Assembly (NCBI GenBank): GCA_028751875.1
Contig: CM054144.1
Coordinates: 25,701,475-25,765,474 of the forward strand
Direction: 5' to 3'
From: Rapana venosa
Taxonomy: Eukaryota; Mollusca; Gastropoda; Neogastropoda; Muricidae
DNA length: 64,000 bases
Shown here: one piece after another, positions 1 to 11,925 of the stretch
Numbering within the stretch: the stretch's first letter is position 1
How the letters are laid out: each line of letters starts with the position of its first letter
Translations under genes and position numbers: made by a program
Notes under the pieces: model-generated
What the model was told of the DNA's origin: nothing
The model's input: only the letters and a program-made list of their open reading frames with translations
Database searches by the model: none

Positions 1-216
1 TTTTGTCTGTCTCTTGTCTCTTCGTCTGGGTTCTTGTCTGTGTTGGGTTATTTTGGTGGGGGGGGGGGGGTTTAGTTTTTGGTGTTTTGTCCTTTAGTTG
101 GTTTGGGGTTCTTGTTTGTTTGTTGTTTTTGTGGGGGGGGGGGTGGGGGGAGGGGGGTGTGTGGGGTGTGGGGGGGGGGGGGGTGGGGGGGGGGGGGGGT
201 GGGGGTTGCCGGGGGT

Positions 217-269
<53 letters not shown>

Positions 270-560
270 GACGGAGGGGCTGGGAAGGCGAGCGTGCATG
301 TGTGCGTACTTGAGTGTGCGTGTGTGCGTGTGTGCGTGCGTATGTGTGTGTGTGTGTGCGTGCGCGCGCGCGCGCGCGCATGTAGAGATGGGAGGACATT
401 TTTGCGTTTATATATTCATCGCTGGCAAACTTTTACATTGTCATTTTTCACGGAAACTTCTGTATCTACACCCCCCTCCCCCCCATCCCCAACGCCCCCC
501 TGCCACCCCCCCCCCCCCCCCCCCCACCCCTCCAAAAAGGTGGAAAGAATAGTAAACGTA
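1..560. repeat. G-rich and GT/C-rich low-complexity block
   Basis: Almost pure G from about 58 to 268, with an uninterrupted run of 52 G at 217-268. This is followed by a GT/GC alternating tract at about 300-380 and a C-rich tract at about 470-530. The open frames across it are poly-Gly or poly-Pro and are not genes. Confidence 0.95.
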
Positions 561-869
561 AACATTATCCTTTCAGATTGATGTTTTATCACAAAAAGTA
601 TGCACAAAAGTCAAGAGTTCCAAAATTCCATTCTACGTTCAATGCTTCCCCCACCCCACCCTTCACCCCACCCACCCCCAGCCTTTTCTGTCAAGCAAAA
701 GGTGTTTTTTTTTACCAGTGCGCCAAAAAGCTGAGGAAAGAGAATGAGAGAACAGAGAAGAAATACACTGTTGATATAGGGCAAAGCTCTAGCTCTGCGC
801 TACAACGATTCACAGACAAGTCCAGACCTGGGAACTGAAAACCACAATGATAACAACACAGCAATGTTG

Positions 870-872
870 AGG

Positions 873-959
<87 letters not shown>

Positions 960-1212
960 CAGACAGACAGACAGAAAGACAGAAAGACAGACAGACAAAA
1001 AGACAAAAAGACCAGAAAGAAAGACAGACAGACAGACAAAAAGACAGAAAGAAAGACAGACAGACAGACACAGGCAGAAGGAGACAGACAGACAGACAGA
1101 CAGAAAGACAGACAGAAAGACAGACACAGACAGTCAGACAGACAGACAGAAACAGACAGACAGGTAGGCAGGCAGGCATGCATGCAGGCAGGCAAGCAGG
1201 CGGGCAAGCAGA
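870..1212. repeat. (GA)n then (ACAG)n microsatellite
   Basis: A GA dinucleotide tract at about 873-945 grades into ACAG/AAAGACAG tetranucleotides up to about 1165, then GGCA units to about 1210. This is simple sequence only. Confidence 0.95.
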
Positions 1213-1875
1213 CAGAGATAGTGATCTTATCATAACTATCCATTTCATCGAAATCAAGCATCAGAACCCACACGTTCCCTGCCTCACCTCCTCTTCTTGA
1301 GACGGTGTAGACAAAACAACAAGGTGAGCAAAGTAAGCACGTGCCCCCCCTTCCCCCCCCCCCCCCCCACACACACACACACAAACGCAAAAAACTAAAA
1401 ACGAACACAAGGTCAACAACATTCAATATGGATTACACTGACATCGCTTCAACAGCTGCTGGGGAAACAACAGACTTCAAATTAAAACCTAAGCAAAGGA
1501 ACAGGTATATAGACCAAACAAAAACGCCGGCAAAGGCCAAACAACAACAAGGGGATAGAACACGTTAAAGATAAATAATGCAAGATCGCGTGCGCATAGG
1601 CACGCACGTCCACACGCAAGCACCCCATTTCAGCCTACACCCCCACTCCCTCCTCCCATCACATAGATGCAAACACACACACACACACACTGACACTTCT
1701 AATGCACTCCATTTCAAACACGTTACACCTGATGGGGAAAAAAACAACCAAAACAAAGCATGCACTAAACAAACATAAGAGCCTGACTAGTCTAATTCCC
1801 TCCGGTCACCTGAAAAATAAAGGTAACCCTGTGAGGCTACAAACCTTGCACAACAAAAGTTTCAAACACAAAACT

Positions 1876-1906
<31 letters not shown>

Positions 1907-2025
1907 TCCCAAGTTCTCTGCAGTGTGATTTGCTGGCCCCCAGGGTAAGGCTCTCGTGGTGACAAAAGCCGTGGGCTGCTAATAATTAATATGACAGACT
2001 CTTGCGACATGCCCGTCTCTCCATT
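1213..2025. other. No gene recognised
   Basis: Contains a C-run and a CA tract near 1350-1385, a CA tract near 1673-1690 and another at 1873-1902. No coding or RNA feature is supported. Confidence 0.6.
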
Positions 2026-2494
2026 TATCCATCCATCCATCCATCCATCCATCTATCCATCCATCCACCATCCATCCATTCATAATTATATTCATCCATC
2101 TATCGATTCATTCATTTATCCATCTATCCATCCATCCATCTATTCATCCATCGATCCATCCAACCATCCATCCATCCATCCATCCATTCATCCATCTACC
2201 CATCCATCTATTCATCCATCCATCCATCCACCCATCCATCCATCGATCCATCCATCCATCCGTCCATCCATCCACCCACCCATCCATCTATCTGTCCATC
2301 CACCCATCCATCTATCCACCAATCCATCTATCCATCTATCCATCTCTTCATCCATCCATCCATCCATCCATCTATCCATCCGTCCATCTATCCATCCATC
2401 CATCCACCCACCCATCCATCCATCTATCCATCTCTTCATCCATCCATCCATCCATCTATCCATCCATCTATCTATCCGTCCATCCATCTGTCCC
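2026..2494. repeat. (ATCC)n tetranucleotide array
   Basis: About 470 bp of CATC/ATCC units with scattered CTAT, TTCA and ACCC variants. Open frames exist because the unit lacks stops in some frames. They encode only Pro-Ser-Ile-His repeats. Confidence 0.95.
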
Positions 2495-2534
2495 ATCTGT
2501 AGCTCGACCTAGTACCCCTAGAGTAAGATCCATC

Positions 2535-2536
<2 letters not shown>

Positions 2537-2566
<30 letters not shown>

Positions 2567-2625
2567 TATGGAATTTGTATAGCGCTGAATCTTGCAAAGC
2601 AACAAATCAAAGCGCTCAGATTTTT
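2537..2625 (-). repeat. (ATT)n-tailed short interspersed repeat
   Basis: Reverse-strand copy of a short element. It reads GAGCGCTTTGATTTGTTGC, then a conserved block ending in GCTATACAAATTCC, then an ATT trinucleotide tail. Other copies lie near 29448, 33765, 52150 and 60538. Confidence 0.75.
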
Positions 2626-2629
2626 TCCC

Positions 2630-2852
2630 CCGAGGATAATGGAATAAGCACTCATGTGCTTTTTTTTTTTTACATCTAGTTCCCGTGTGTATGCGGTTTT
2701 GTAAATTTTGTCATCTGTTCCCACCGGCACACAAAGGCCTACTCTTTCGAAAAGCGGAACAGGATATTAACGTGAGGCGCAAGATGTTCTGCATGCGTTC
2801 GCACACGGGGCCTCGGTTTATAGTCTCATCCGAAGGAGTTTGACAAGAGTCT
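2630..2852 (-). mobile_element. SINE-A copy, 5' truncated
   Basis: Reverse-strand match to the 3' two thirds of the full-length SINE-A at 63262-63600. It shares GATGAGACTATAAACCGAGG, CAGAACATCTTGCG, GAGTAGGCC and GCACATGAGTGCTTATTCC. The tRNA-like head is missing. Confidence 0.8.
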
Positions 2853-3300
2853 AATGATAATGACACGAGTCCTGGGCCAGAAGGGTACAGACACTTGCTT
2901 GCTACATCTCCGTGGAACACTCAGACAGCAGCTTACTGTTGCCAGTCCTATGAACAAAAATGCATTGCGCCGCCGTTAAGCCCCCTGACAAGTCAGGCCC
3001 ACCAGCACATCCAACTTCGGAGTTAGAGAGAGCTGTTATCTTTTAAGCTTTTTTTTCTGGGGAAAACAACCCACGGCGGGATATTGGACCAAGAAGGAAG
3101 AAAATTAACAGGGAGGAGGTAAAAAAATATTTTAAATTTTTTTTAAAAAGGAAGAAAACGAAACAAGGCTGAAACAAAGAGTGGGATAGAAAAGAGGGAA
3201 TTCCTTGTTGAGAATGTCCAGAAAGTGGGGGATGATATTTTTATACTGGCAGGCCCCCTGGTATCCCCACGGGGAAACTTGCTGTATACATCTCTCCATC
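2853..3300. other. No gene recognised
   Basis: Mixed sequence between repeats. No coding or RNA feature is supported. Confidence 0.5.
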
Positions 3301-3302
3301 TC

Positions 3303-3345
<43 letters not shown>

Positions 3346-3438
3346 GCATATGGCACGACTTGGTACCCCTAGAGTGCTTTAACTGCAAGTTGACAGACAC
3401 TTGCAACATGCATTCCTCCATCACTCGCTCTATCTGTG

Positions 3439-3529
<91 letters not shown>

Positions 3530-3532
3530 TGT

Positions 3533-3564
<32 letters not shown>

Positions 3565-3750
3565 TGTGTTGTGTGTGTGTGTGTGTTGTGTGTGTGTTGT
3601 GTGTGTGTGCGTGTGTGTGTGTGTGTGTGTGTCTGTGTGCGTGTGTGTGACTTGGTACCGTACCGCTTTGGCAAGGTAATTGTGACAGGAGCTTTAGCTG
3701 CAAAAATATCACAGACACTTGCAACATGCCATTTTTTCATTTATCCACTC

Positions 3751-3802
<52 letters not shown>

Positions 3803-4320
3803 TGTGTGTGTGTGTGTGTGTTTGTGACTGTGTGTGTATGTGTATGTGCGTGTGTGCGTGTGTGTGTGTGTGTGTGTGTGACTCTGTGTGTGTGGCGTGT
3901 GTGTGTGTGCGTGTGTGTGAGTGTGTCTGTGTGACTGTGTGTGTGTCTGTGTGTGTTGTTCTGTGTGTGTGTGTGAAAGTCAAGTCAAAGTCAAAGTTTT
4001 TTATTTTCAGATGGTACATTGAATAAACAGTGCATTTGCTTTTTTTTCAGTGTGTGTGTATGTGTGTGTGTGCGCGTGCGCGTGCGTGTGTGCTGTGTGT
4101 GTGTGCGTGTGTGTGTGTGTGTGTGTGTTTACGTGTTTGTGCGTGTGCGGTTTGTGTGTGTATGTGTGTGTGTGCGCGCGCGCGTGTGTGCGTGCGTGCG
4201 TGTGCATGTTTGTGTGTGCGTGCGTGTTTGTGTGTGTGCGTGCGTGTGTGTGCGTGTTTGTGTGTGTATATGTGTTTGTGCGTGCGTGTGTTTGTGTATG
4301 TGCGTGTGTGTGGTGACGTG
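3301..4320. repeat. TCTG and long (GT)n microsatellite blocks
   Basis: TCTG units at 3301-3348, then GT-rich tracts at about 3434-3650, 3749-3975 and 4050-4314. The GT tracts are separated by short unique spacers. Two spacers share the words CTTGGTACC and ACACTTGCAACATGC, so the block probably grew by duplicating a larger unit. Confidence 0.9.
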
Positions 4321-4478
4321 GTGTCCCTACAGAGTGACCAGGTTACTGACACAGTGTCCATTACCTCATTGCCCCGATCCCTCTCCTCTCCCTGTTGTAG
4401 CGTGATGGCTCTGAGCTGTGGGAAAACTAGTGCTTCGTTTGTTTGTTTGTCTGTCTGTTTGTCTGCCTGATTCTCACA

Positions 4479-4553
4479 CTGAGAGCGGCCGAGAGACACA
4501 AGGACTGGAGAAAGATGGTTGACAAAGCTTCGAAGGTTCTGAGGGATCGGTGA
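4479..4553 (+). pseudogene. Possible LINE ORF2 C-terminal remnant
   Basis: A 24-codon open stretch ends in TGA and contains AAERHKDWRKMVDKAS. This resembles the extreme C-terminus of invertebrate LINE ORF2 proteins, a basic 'DR.W..MV' tail. It is short and isolated inside microsatellites, so the call is weak. Confidence 0.35.
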
Positions 4554-4580
4554 CGTTGACGGTGAGGATGACTACCTTAT

Positions 4581-4742
4581 TGCTTGCTTGCCTGTCTGCC
4601 TGTATGTCTGCCAATCAGTCTGTCTCTGCCTGCCTGTATGTCTGTTTGTCTGTCTGTCTGTCTATCTGTCTTCCTGCCTGTCTGTCTGTCTGCCTATCTA
4701 TCTGTCTGTCTGTTTGTCTTTCTGTGTGTATGCCTGTCTGAT
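4581..4742. repeat. (TCTG/CCTG)n microsatellite
   Basis: Imperfect CTGT/CTGC tetranucleotide run. Confidence 0.9.
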
Positions 4743-4849
4743 CCTATGCTTGCTGTTGTTTGATTTTTTTTTTCTGCGGCGGGAGATGTTGAAGCAAAGA
4801 ATGTAATTTAATTCATGTCTGTGTGGTAATCAGTGGTGGCAGCTGTCGT

Positions 4850-5132
4850 CGATCATGGTGATGATGATGATGGTGAGGACGGTGACGGTGATGATGGTAA
4901 TGATGGTGATGATGATGATGCTGGTGGCGATGATGGCGATAGTGATGGTGATGATGATGATGATGGTGATGATGGTGATGGCGACAGTGATGGTGATGAT
5001 GGTGATGATGGCGATGGCGATGGTGGTGATAATGATGATGGTTGTGGTGATGATCATGATGATCATCATGATGATCATGATGATGATGGTGGTGGTGGTG
5101 GTGATGACGACGACGACGACGATGAGGAGGAG
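4850..5132. repeat. (GAT/GGT)n trinucleotide array
   Basis: About 280 bp of GATGGTGATGAT-type trinucleotides, ending in GACGAC. The open frames (Asp/Gly, Met/Val, His) are by-products of the repeat. Confidence 0.95.
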
Positions 5133-5381
5133 AAAGATGATAATCGATATTTTTGTTGTTGATGCTGTTTCTGTTTTTGACGTTTGCATTTGTGGTTGAG
5201 GTTTTTGTGGTTGTTTCCGTCATCAACTGATAGTGAGGGAACAGAGGGAAAAACAATCTGGAACAAGTAATACGCGTGTATTCCAAATCTCAGACTAGAT
5301 ATCTTCAGGATGCGGGCACATCGAAACACAGATTGCAGAAATCAGTTATGAAAACCCTTAGGTTATAAAATGAATCACAAA

Positions 5382-5574
5382 AGTGTATGTGTATGTGTGC
5401 GTGTGTGCGTGCGTGCGTGCGTGCGTGTATGTGTGCATGTGTGCGTGCGTGCGTGCGTGTGTGTGTGTGTGCGTGTGTGTGTGTGAGTGCGTGTGTGTGC
5501 GTTGTGTGTGTGTTTGTGTGTGCGTGCGTGCGTGCGTGCGTGCGTGCGTGTGTGTGTGTGTGTGTGTGTGTGAC
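5382..5574. repeat. (GT/GC)n microsatellite
   Basis: Alternating GTGC/GTGT purine-pyrimidine tract, a candidate Z-DNA former. Confidence 0.9.
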
Positions 5575-5619
5575 AAAAGTTGGATAAAGTTAAAACTGGT
5601 ATGACTTTTCCATCACCTT

Positions 5620-5896
<277 letters not shown>

Positions 5897-6039
5897 CACT
5901 GCCTCTTAACACAGTTCTGGTGTTGTGTTTCCAGATCTATCCCGCAGCGTTTCTATTTCCGAGTACAAGCAGAGAAGGGCAGACAATGTCCATAGTCTTG
6001 ATGGCATTGAGTTGCGATACCTGGGTGGAAGCAAATCTT

Positions 6040-6040
<1 letters not shown>

Positions 6041-6110
<70 letters not shown>
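6041..6110. repeat. (ATAG)n microsatellite
   Basis: About 17 uninterrupted GATA units. Confidence 0.95.
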
Positions 6111-6111
<1 letters not shown>

Positions 6112-6298
6112 TAGTGGTGCCCCAGGAAGATTAGCACCACTGTATCGGAAGATAGTGTGATACTTCATTTTGACTTGAATTGTCCTTTTCTATCTAATAT
6201 ATATTTCTATGTTGTTGTGAGTTTTGTTTGTACAATAAAGTGTTCATTATTCCCTTTTACCGCTTTTTAGGTAAGGTGGGGATGATGAATTAAGCGGA

Positions 6299-6780
6299 GT
6301 GGCGTCCTCAGTACAGCCTGGCTTTATTGGCCTCAAAAGAATGCAGAAATTGAGTTACATTGTACCACAAGGGCTGGAAATTAACGAAAGGAGAAGAAGA
6401 GAAACTAGACATTTTCCAAACCAAATGTCTGAGGAGGATCTTCAAGATCCGATGGCAAGAACACATTTCCAACAAGACAATCTTGGAAATAGCAGGAGCA
6501 GAAAAAATCAGCCAGGAGATTAGAAGACGGAGATGGAACTGGATCGGACATGTCCTAAGAAAGGACAGGAGTGACGACTGTGCCGTTGCCCTCGGATGGA
6601 CACCTGAAGGGAGAATGGAAAAGGGGACGCCCCAAAACAACATGGCGACGAATGGTAGAAGTAGAGCGGAACGGCGCAGGCTGGAGCACGTGGAACGCCG
6701 CACGACGCACAGCTGCAGATCGGAACCAGTGGAGGAATGATGTTCAAGCCTTGTGTGCCTCCTGGCACAGAGAGAATTAA
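6299..6780 (+). pseudogene. LINE ORF2 C-terminal fragment (D)
   Basis: The first frame (about 6350-6600) reads through FQTKCLRRIFKIRWQEHI, then RRRRWNWIGHVLRK. The reading then shifts frame near 6590 and continues as GRPKTTWRRMVEVERNGAG to ALCASWHREN and a stop at about 6780. This is the zinc-finger-like and basic C-terminal tail of invertebrate APE-type LINE ORF2. The endonuclease and RT domains are absent, so it is a 5'-truncated, frame-broken copy. Confidence 0.85.
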
Positions 6781-7439
6781 GGTTAAGGGTCCCACAAGGG
6801 CGTAGGACTTTTCAGATTGACCGTGTTAGGTATTTGAAGGGATTAGACGGTGTTGGTCTTAGTCTTAGCGACAAGAACATTGCTACCCATTTCCCCCTGT
6901 CTCTGTGTGTATGTTTCCTTGTTATTGTGGCTTCTTTTCCTTGTGAATTTCACCAGGGACAACTCTCTTGTTGTTGTGGGTTCTTATAATCATGTGCGCT
7001 GAATGCATGTTGCACATGGGATCTCGGTTGTCGTCTCTCCCCAAAGACTGTTCCCAGTTCCGGCCATCTCCCTGCAAGTTCTTCAGTCGAGGTTCTGTAC
7101 TGAGGTCCCGTTTCTTATACTGGTGATATTTTCAGACTGCATCTGACAAGCAATTCTTCATGAAGCAGTTTTGTTGTTTTGTTGGGGTTTTTGTTGTTGT
7201 TTTTCTGGGGGGGGGGGGGGGGGGGGGGGGACGGGGGTTATAACTAACATTGGTTGGTGCCAAAAACATCTGGTATTCAGACTCCAGTGGAGCCTATTCA
7301 GTTTATCATCTCTATGGCATATTGTAGAAACTTCACTTTTCAGTAGTTTTGTCTTTCAGCTGTGATTACCAAATTATTTACTTATCTTACGAGTACAGAA
7401 GAGCCTAGTCAGAAGGTCTCAAAAAGCTGGTTGCACCTC
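6781..7439. other. No gene recognised; 24-nt G run inside
   Basis: Mixed sequence downstream of the LINE fragment. It contains a 24-nt G homopolymer at 7207-7230. No coding feature is supported. Confidence 0.6.
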
Positions 7440-7805
7440 AAGAAAAATGTTTCTGGTTCTGTGGCCCCTGTCGCTTTTAGTCTCACGGTGAACTCAGTTT
7501 CGATTTCCTATAGTTATATGCTTCTGTTCCTGTAGTGAGTTTGAGATTTCTGGGATGTAGTCGCTAGAGGAAGGCTGTGGTGGTCAACACTACAGGTGGG
7601 TTCCTCACTCAGTCTGACTCTGCCACTATGCAAATATAATCACTCAGTTACTAGGCCGAAGATAATCATTATCCTGTGTATACTATATAAGAGCAGATAT
7701 CACTAAACTAACCTAACAGATATGCAGGGCCGCTCTGGTTGGTGACTTTGCGGCAGGCTAATATTGATAAGTTCCGTGTCCACTTTTGGTCCTAGGGGTA
7801 TGTCA
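7440..7805 (+). repeat. Interspersed repeat, paired with 57810-58165
   Basis: Shares order and short blocks with 57810-58165: a GGCCCCTGTCGCT-type start, TCTCACGGTGAACTCAG, TGTGGTGGT, CTCAGTCTG, GCAGGGCC, CTGGTTGGTGAC and GGTATGTCATGA. Identity is moderate with indels. Class unknown. Confidence 0.55.
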
Positions 7806-7894
7806 TGAAAAGCTTGGGTATGGCCGCGGTGATGGGATTGGAAATGATTGATGTGAAAATAACAGGCAACTACATCACAGAAGACAAGGCAACA

Positions 7895-7896
7895 CA

Positions 7897-7937
<41 letters not shown>
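7895..7937. repeat. (CA)n microsatellite
   Basis: CA dinucleotide run. Confidence 0.9.
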
Positions 7938-8505
7938 ACTACTTTACAGTTACATACTGGGTCTATGCTTTTAATAAGTGTGTATGTGTGCGTGCCTGCG
8001 TGCGTGCGTGAGTGCCTGCGTGCGTGCGTTCCTGTGTGTGTCTGTATATTCATATGCTTTCTGTAAACCGTTTTCGTTGGGAGGATCATAAGAATGCACT
8101 TTTTTTTCTTTTTTCAAAAAAATCAAAATGCTTGGAAACAGCATCCTCTCTACCATGCTCTGCAGTACAACTGATGGGTGATCTGAGTATCACTGAACTC
8201 TTACTTGCTGTACTGACTGTTTGACTTCACTTTTAACTCTCTGAGGAGTCTCTAAGGCACTGCACAGTGTTGTTCAGGCAGCATCATGGGCAAGCTGTGC
8301 CTGCTGGAGCCCATCTCTCGTCGGGTCACTGGGTGCATGCTGGGTATGTTCGTGCCATCCATTACCACCAGGCATAGCTGGCCAACTTCTCTATAGAAAG
8401 AGGTCATTCTTTTTAACCTGTGTAAGATGCAGAGGAAGCTGGTTGCAAAATCTTCTGTAGTGCTTCAATGGTCAGCCAGACTACTGGATAAGTCTAGGTA
8501 TGAAC

Positions 8506-8590
8506 GGATGACAAAATTTACAATACTGCATACACACGGGGACTGGATGAAAAAAGCACATGAGTGCTTATTCCATTATTCTCTAAATAA
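8506..8590 (+). mobile_element. SINE-A 3' end fragment
   Basis: Carries GACAAAATTTACAATACTGC, GGGGACTGGATG and GCACATGAGTGCTTATTCC, the 3' third of SINE-A. It ends in an A-rich tail. Confidence 0.8.
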
Positions 8591-8630
8591 AAGAATTAAA
8601 GAATAAAATAAAAGGTAAGATATGTGCGTT

Positions 8631-8732
8631 TTTGCACATTGGACCGTAGCTTACAGGGACCTTAGCTTAATGAAGGCAAGATGCTGTGTGTGCTGCACAT
8701 TGGACCGTAGCTTATGGAACCTTAGCTCTTAG
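8631..8732 (+). repeat. Short tandem duplication
   Basis: GCACATTGGACCGTAGCTTA occurs at about 8634 and again near 8695. Each is followed by a GGAACCTTAGCTT-like block, at a spacing of about 60 bp. Confidence 0.75.
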
Positions 8733-8816
8733 TCTCATGGGAAAGATTTTCAGTGAAATAGAGTCGGCACCACTGTTAATTCCAACAGGAAAATCCCTTC
8801 AAATGCACACCTGGGG

Positions 8817-9085
8817 GACAGGATAGCTTGGTGGTTAGAACGTTGCACTCGTGATCTGATGGCCTGGGATTGATCCCAGGTTTGAGTGACCACTGGGACC
8901 CCTGATCAAGGGGATTTTTTTCGCTGAAGTTAACATCAGTGCCGACTCCACTCCCTCAAAAGTCGTTCAGATGAGACTATACACCGAGGTCTCGTATGCA
9001 ACTGCATACAGAACATCTTGCGAACACGTTAAAACCTCTTTTGTCATTCAGAGCAGATCCTTTTGTGCTAGAAGGATCGGCTGAC
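8817..9085 (+). mobile_element. SINE-A with tRNA-like head
   Basis: The head has an A-box-like TAGCTTGGTGGTTAGAA and a B-box-like GGGATTGATCCC, matching RNA polymerase III internal promoter spacing. The SINE-A body follows (GTTAACATCAGTGCCGACTC, CAGATGAGACTATA, CAGAACATCTTGCG). It diverges before the usual 3' end. Confidence 0.8.
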
Positions 9086-9119
9086 AGAGTTTGAAAAATA
9101 CATGCACACTGGTGTTGTG

Positions 9120-9342
9120 TTTATACATCATCTCTGAAGTCGGAATGCGGCTACCTTCAGGGTGGGCAAAAAATGTTACATACACAAAATCTCACCATTG
9201 GTGTACCTCGGAGCTCTATCCAACGGGGAAAAGAAATACTATACACACCTACCTCACTTCAGGTTTGAATCTGTGCTCCAAGTTACTATCAGATCACCAG
9301 TGTAATGCTCTAACCACTAGATTATCCCTCCCTCCTCCCTTG
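9120..9342 (-). mobile_element. SINE-D (tRNA-like head plus conserved core)
   Basis: On the minus strand a tRNA-like head reads GGATAATCTAGTGGTTAGAG with a B-box-like ATTCAAACC. It is followed by a core that ends in a word matching, on the plus strand, TCTGAAGTCGGAATGCGGCT. Related cores lie near 28463, 62187 and 63065. Confidence 0.65.
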
Positions 9343-9360
9343 AGTTCTTGCAGATGACAC

Positions 9361-9411
9361 TTAACAACAACACCAGACAACAACAGTTCTTTTGAGACAA
9401 TTAAGTTTATT
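9361..9411 (-). terminator. Candidate BBS7 polyadenylation site
   Basis: Minus-strand AATAAA (9406-9411) is followed within about 20-45 nt by a GU-rich stretch (TGTTGTTGTCTGGTGTTGTT). This is the normal layout of an animal poly(A) signal. It lies about 2.8 kb downstream of the BBS7 stop. No transcript evidence was available. Confidence 0.45.
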
Positions 9412-10244
9412 TAATATCACAAAATACCATACATTTCACCATTCTTTCCTTTTCCCCACTGCCTTTCTCCTTCACTTGATTTTAATAAACACAGCATCAT
9501 GACAGAACAGTGCCAGAGTCAACAGTGATTACGCTCAAAAGATATTTTTACTTACATGTTACTTGAGTTTGCAGCAACTTAGAAAAACTCACAAAAGAAA
9601 AAAAAACAAAAAAGAGAAGCATTTCACTTTTAATTTTAAATTCAATACTGACATAACCTCAGAATGTTTTAACAGAGATGAAAAACTACACTGTTTGATA
9701 TACATACCAACAAGACAAGATAAAACATGACAAGAAAAAACCATGTCAGGTCTAATACGATAGGAAAAAGATAACATAGGATGGGACAAGAAAGGTCAGG
9801 ATTATACAGGATAGGACAGGACGGGGGGAAAAAAACCCACCATTTTATCAAAACAAAAATCGTGGTCCCTTACCAACTAATACCAAAATCATCATTGAGA
9901 TTCAATCAATATTGCAGGAATGACTCACTTAGCATGGGTATCACCATAAAGGTTATGAGAAGTACACTTGCTCACTTCAGCAGCAAAATGTGAACGTTTG
10001 AGCTTGCATTACTGTTGGCTCCCATGCTGTTCCAGTTTGCTGAGTTTTATTTTTGGTTGTTTTTTTTTTAAATCTTTACACAACACGTAGCATTTTCACA
10101 CAGTTTTAGGATCCCAGTCTTTGATCCAATATTTTTTGTGATTTATTTTATCCTAGTTCTTGGATGGACGGAAACACAAAAGTACTTAAAAAAAAATATC
10201 TCACAGATTCTTTCCAAAATGTGTGCATGCACAAGCACATGAGC

Positions 10245-10600
10245 ACACAACCTGGTGGTTAGAGTGATGTATTTGTGATCTGATGACCAGGGTTTGATTC
10301 TCATTCAAGAGAAATTTTTCGTTTGGAGTTAACAGCAGTGCTGACTCCACTCTCCCCAAAGTCCTTCGGATGAGACTATAAACTAAGATCCTATGTGCGA
10401 ACACACGCAGAACATCTTGTGCACACATTAAACCTGTTCCGCTTTTCAGAAGAGTAGGCCATTGTGTGCCGGAGGGAATAGATGACAAAATTTACAAAAC
10501 TGCATACACACGGGGAGTGGATGAAAGAAAGCACATGAGTGCTTATTCCATCATCCTCGAAATGAAAGAATAAAGAAAGAAAGAATAAAGAAACACCATT
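10245..10600 (+). mobile_element. SINE-A, near full length
   Basis: The head has CTGGTGGTTAGAGTG and a B-box-like GGGTTTGATTCTC. The whole body follows: GGAGTTAACAGCAGTGC, CTTCGGATGAGACTATAAAC, AGAGTAGGCCATTGTG, and GCACATGAGTGCTTATTCC. A (AAAG)n-like tail ends it. Confidence 0.85.
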
Positions 10601-10789
10601 TAAAGCTCTGACATGTAATAAATCTACTAGAAAACAAAATGAAAACAGTTATATATACACTCACCCACACATACACACTCACATAATCACCAGATTCAAT
10701 TTTGCCACAAAAACATGCCACACCATGCAGAATATTCTGTATGCAATTCAACATAATTACAAAAAAATAATAATCTGACATCTGTGAAA

Positions 10790-10895
10790 ACACACACACA
10801 CATGAACATGCACACACACACACAGGTACACACACACACACACACGCACACACTCATGCATGCACACACACACACTCACTCATAATCTCTCAAAG
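10790..10895. repeat. (CA)n-rich tract
   Basis: Interrupted CA dinucleotides. Confidence 0.85.
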
Positions 10896-11489
10896 CAACT
10901 GCACACACAAACACACATATACTCATGTCTAAATCCATCAGTCATATGAACATGAAAAGAAACACACACCTCAAAAAAGCTTACACTGATCTCTGATGTC
11001 CAGTTGAAAATCACACACAGCCATGTACATTTTTTTCTTTCTTTCTTCCCCAAACCACACAATAATCTTCAAATTCCAACAGTCATCATTTTGAACACCC
11101 ATCACAGCATGAACAGCAAAACAACCCCAGAAAACAACCACCCCCCCCCCCCCCCTCCCACCCTCTCCAAAAATAAAAAATCCAACCAAATATCTCCCTC
11201 TCCCCCTCCACCCCTCCCCAAAATAAAAAAGAAAAACCACAACCAAACCCTGTCCCAATCACAACCAATATTTTATACCCCTGATTCCAAGTCATCACCT
11301 CACTACTTACTATCCACATCATACAGATTTCATCAATACCACCACCATTGCCAACATCCCTACCAAATCCATACTCATAAAAACTCCAGATGATGTGAGA
11401 AATAGCTCCTACCAGCACAATCCAGCTTTTCAATATCACAACTGTCAGTCTTTTTGCTATGGCTATCAGTACATTGGGTTTGTTGGGAT

Positions 11490-11490
<1 letters not shown>

Positions 11491-11577
<87 letters not shown>

Positions 11578-11616
11578 GCTTTGATTTTATGTCTGTTCAC
11601 TTAAAGTGATATTAGA

Positions 11617-11655
<39 letters not shown>
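11491..11655. repeat. (GA)n and (GT)n microsatellites
   Basis: GA run at about 11491-11574, then a GT run at about 11621-11652. Confidence 0.95.
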
Positions 11656-11804
11656 TCATGCATGCATGTGTGTGTGTATGTTTGTAATCATATAATCTGC
11701 ATTTTGCATCACAACATATTTTTTGGAGGGTTCCATTACTTCATGTGGTAGCAAGGAGAAAAATTTAAAGATATCAATTTCCTGATGAACAGGGCTATGA
11801 CCAT

Positions 11805-11925
11805 AGAATCCATCTCATTTCCCTTGCTGCCCTACCTTTGATGTCCCTCCACAGAAAAAAAAAAGTATCCATTTCAGTTGGGTGAAGCGAGAAAACTATA
11901 CTTTAGCCAAGGCCAAATACATCCA
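11805..11925 (-). mobile_element. Degenerate SINE-B fragment
   Basis: Resembles the middle of SINE-B in the same orientation as 16823-17118: CTGCCCTACCTTTGATGTCC, TATCCATTTCAGTTGGGTGA and AGCCAAGGCC. Both ends are missing. Confidence 0.5.

Noticed and set aside
3..581. Long open frame at the window start
   Set aside because: It encodes almost only Gly, Cys and Val from poly-G and GT repeats; no protein-like composition.
1991..2512. 173-codon open frame across the ATCC array
   Set aside because: Pure Pro-Ser-Ile-His repeat dictated by the tetranucleotide; open in several frames on both strands.
4813..5286. His-rich and Asp-rich open frames
   Set aside because: Produced by the GAT/GGT trinucleotide array, which is open in many frames.
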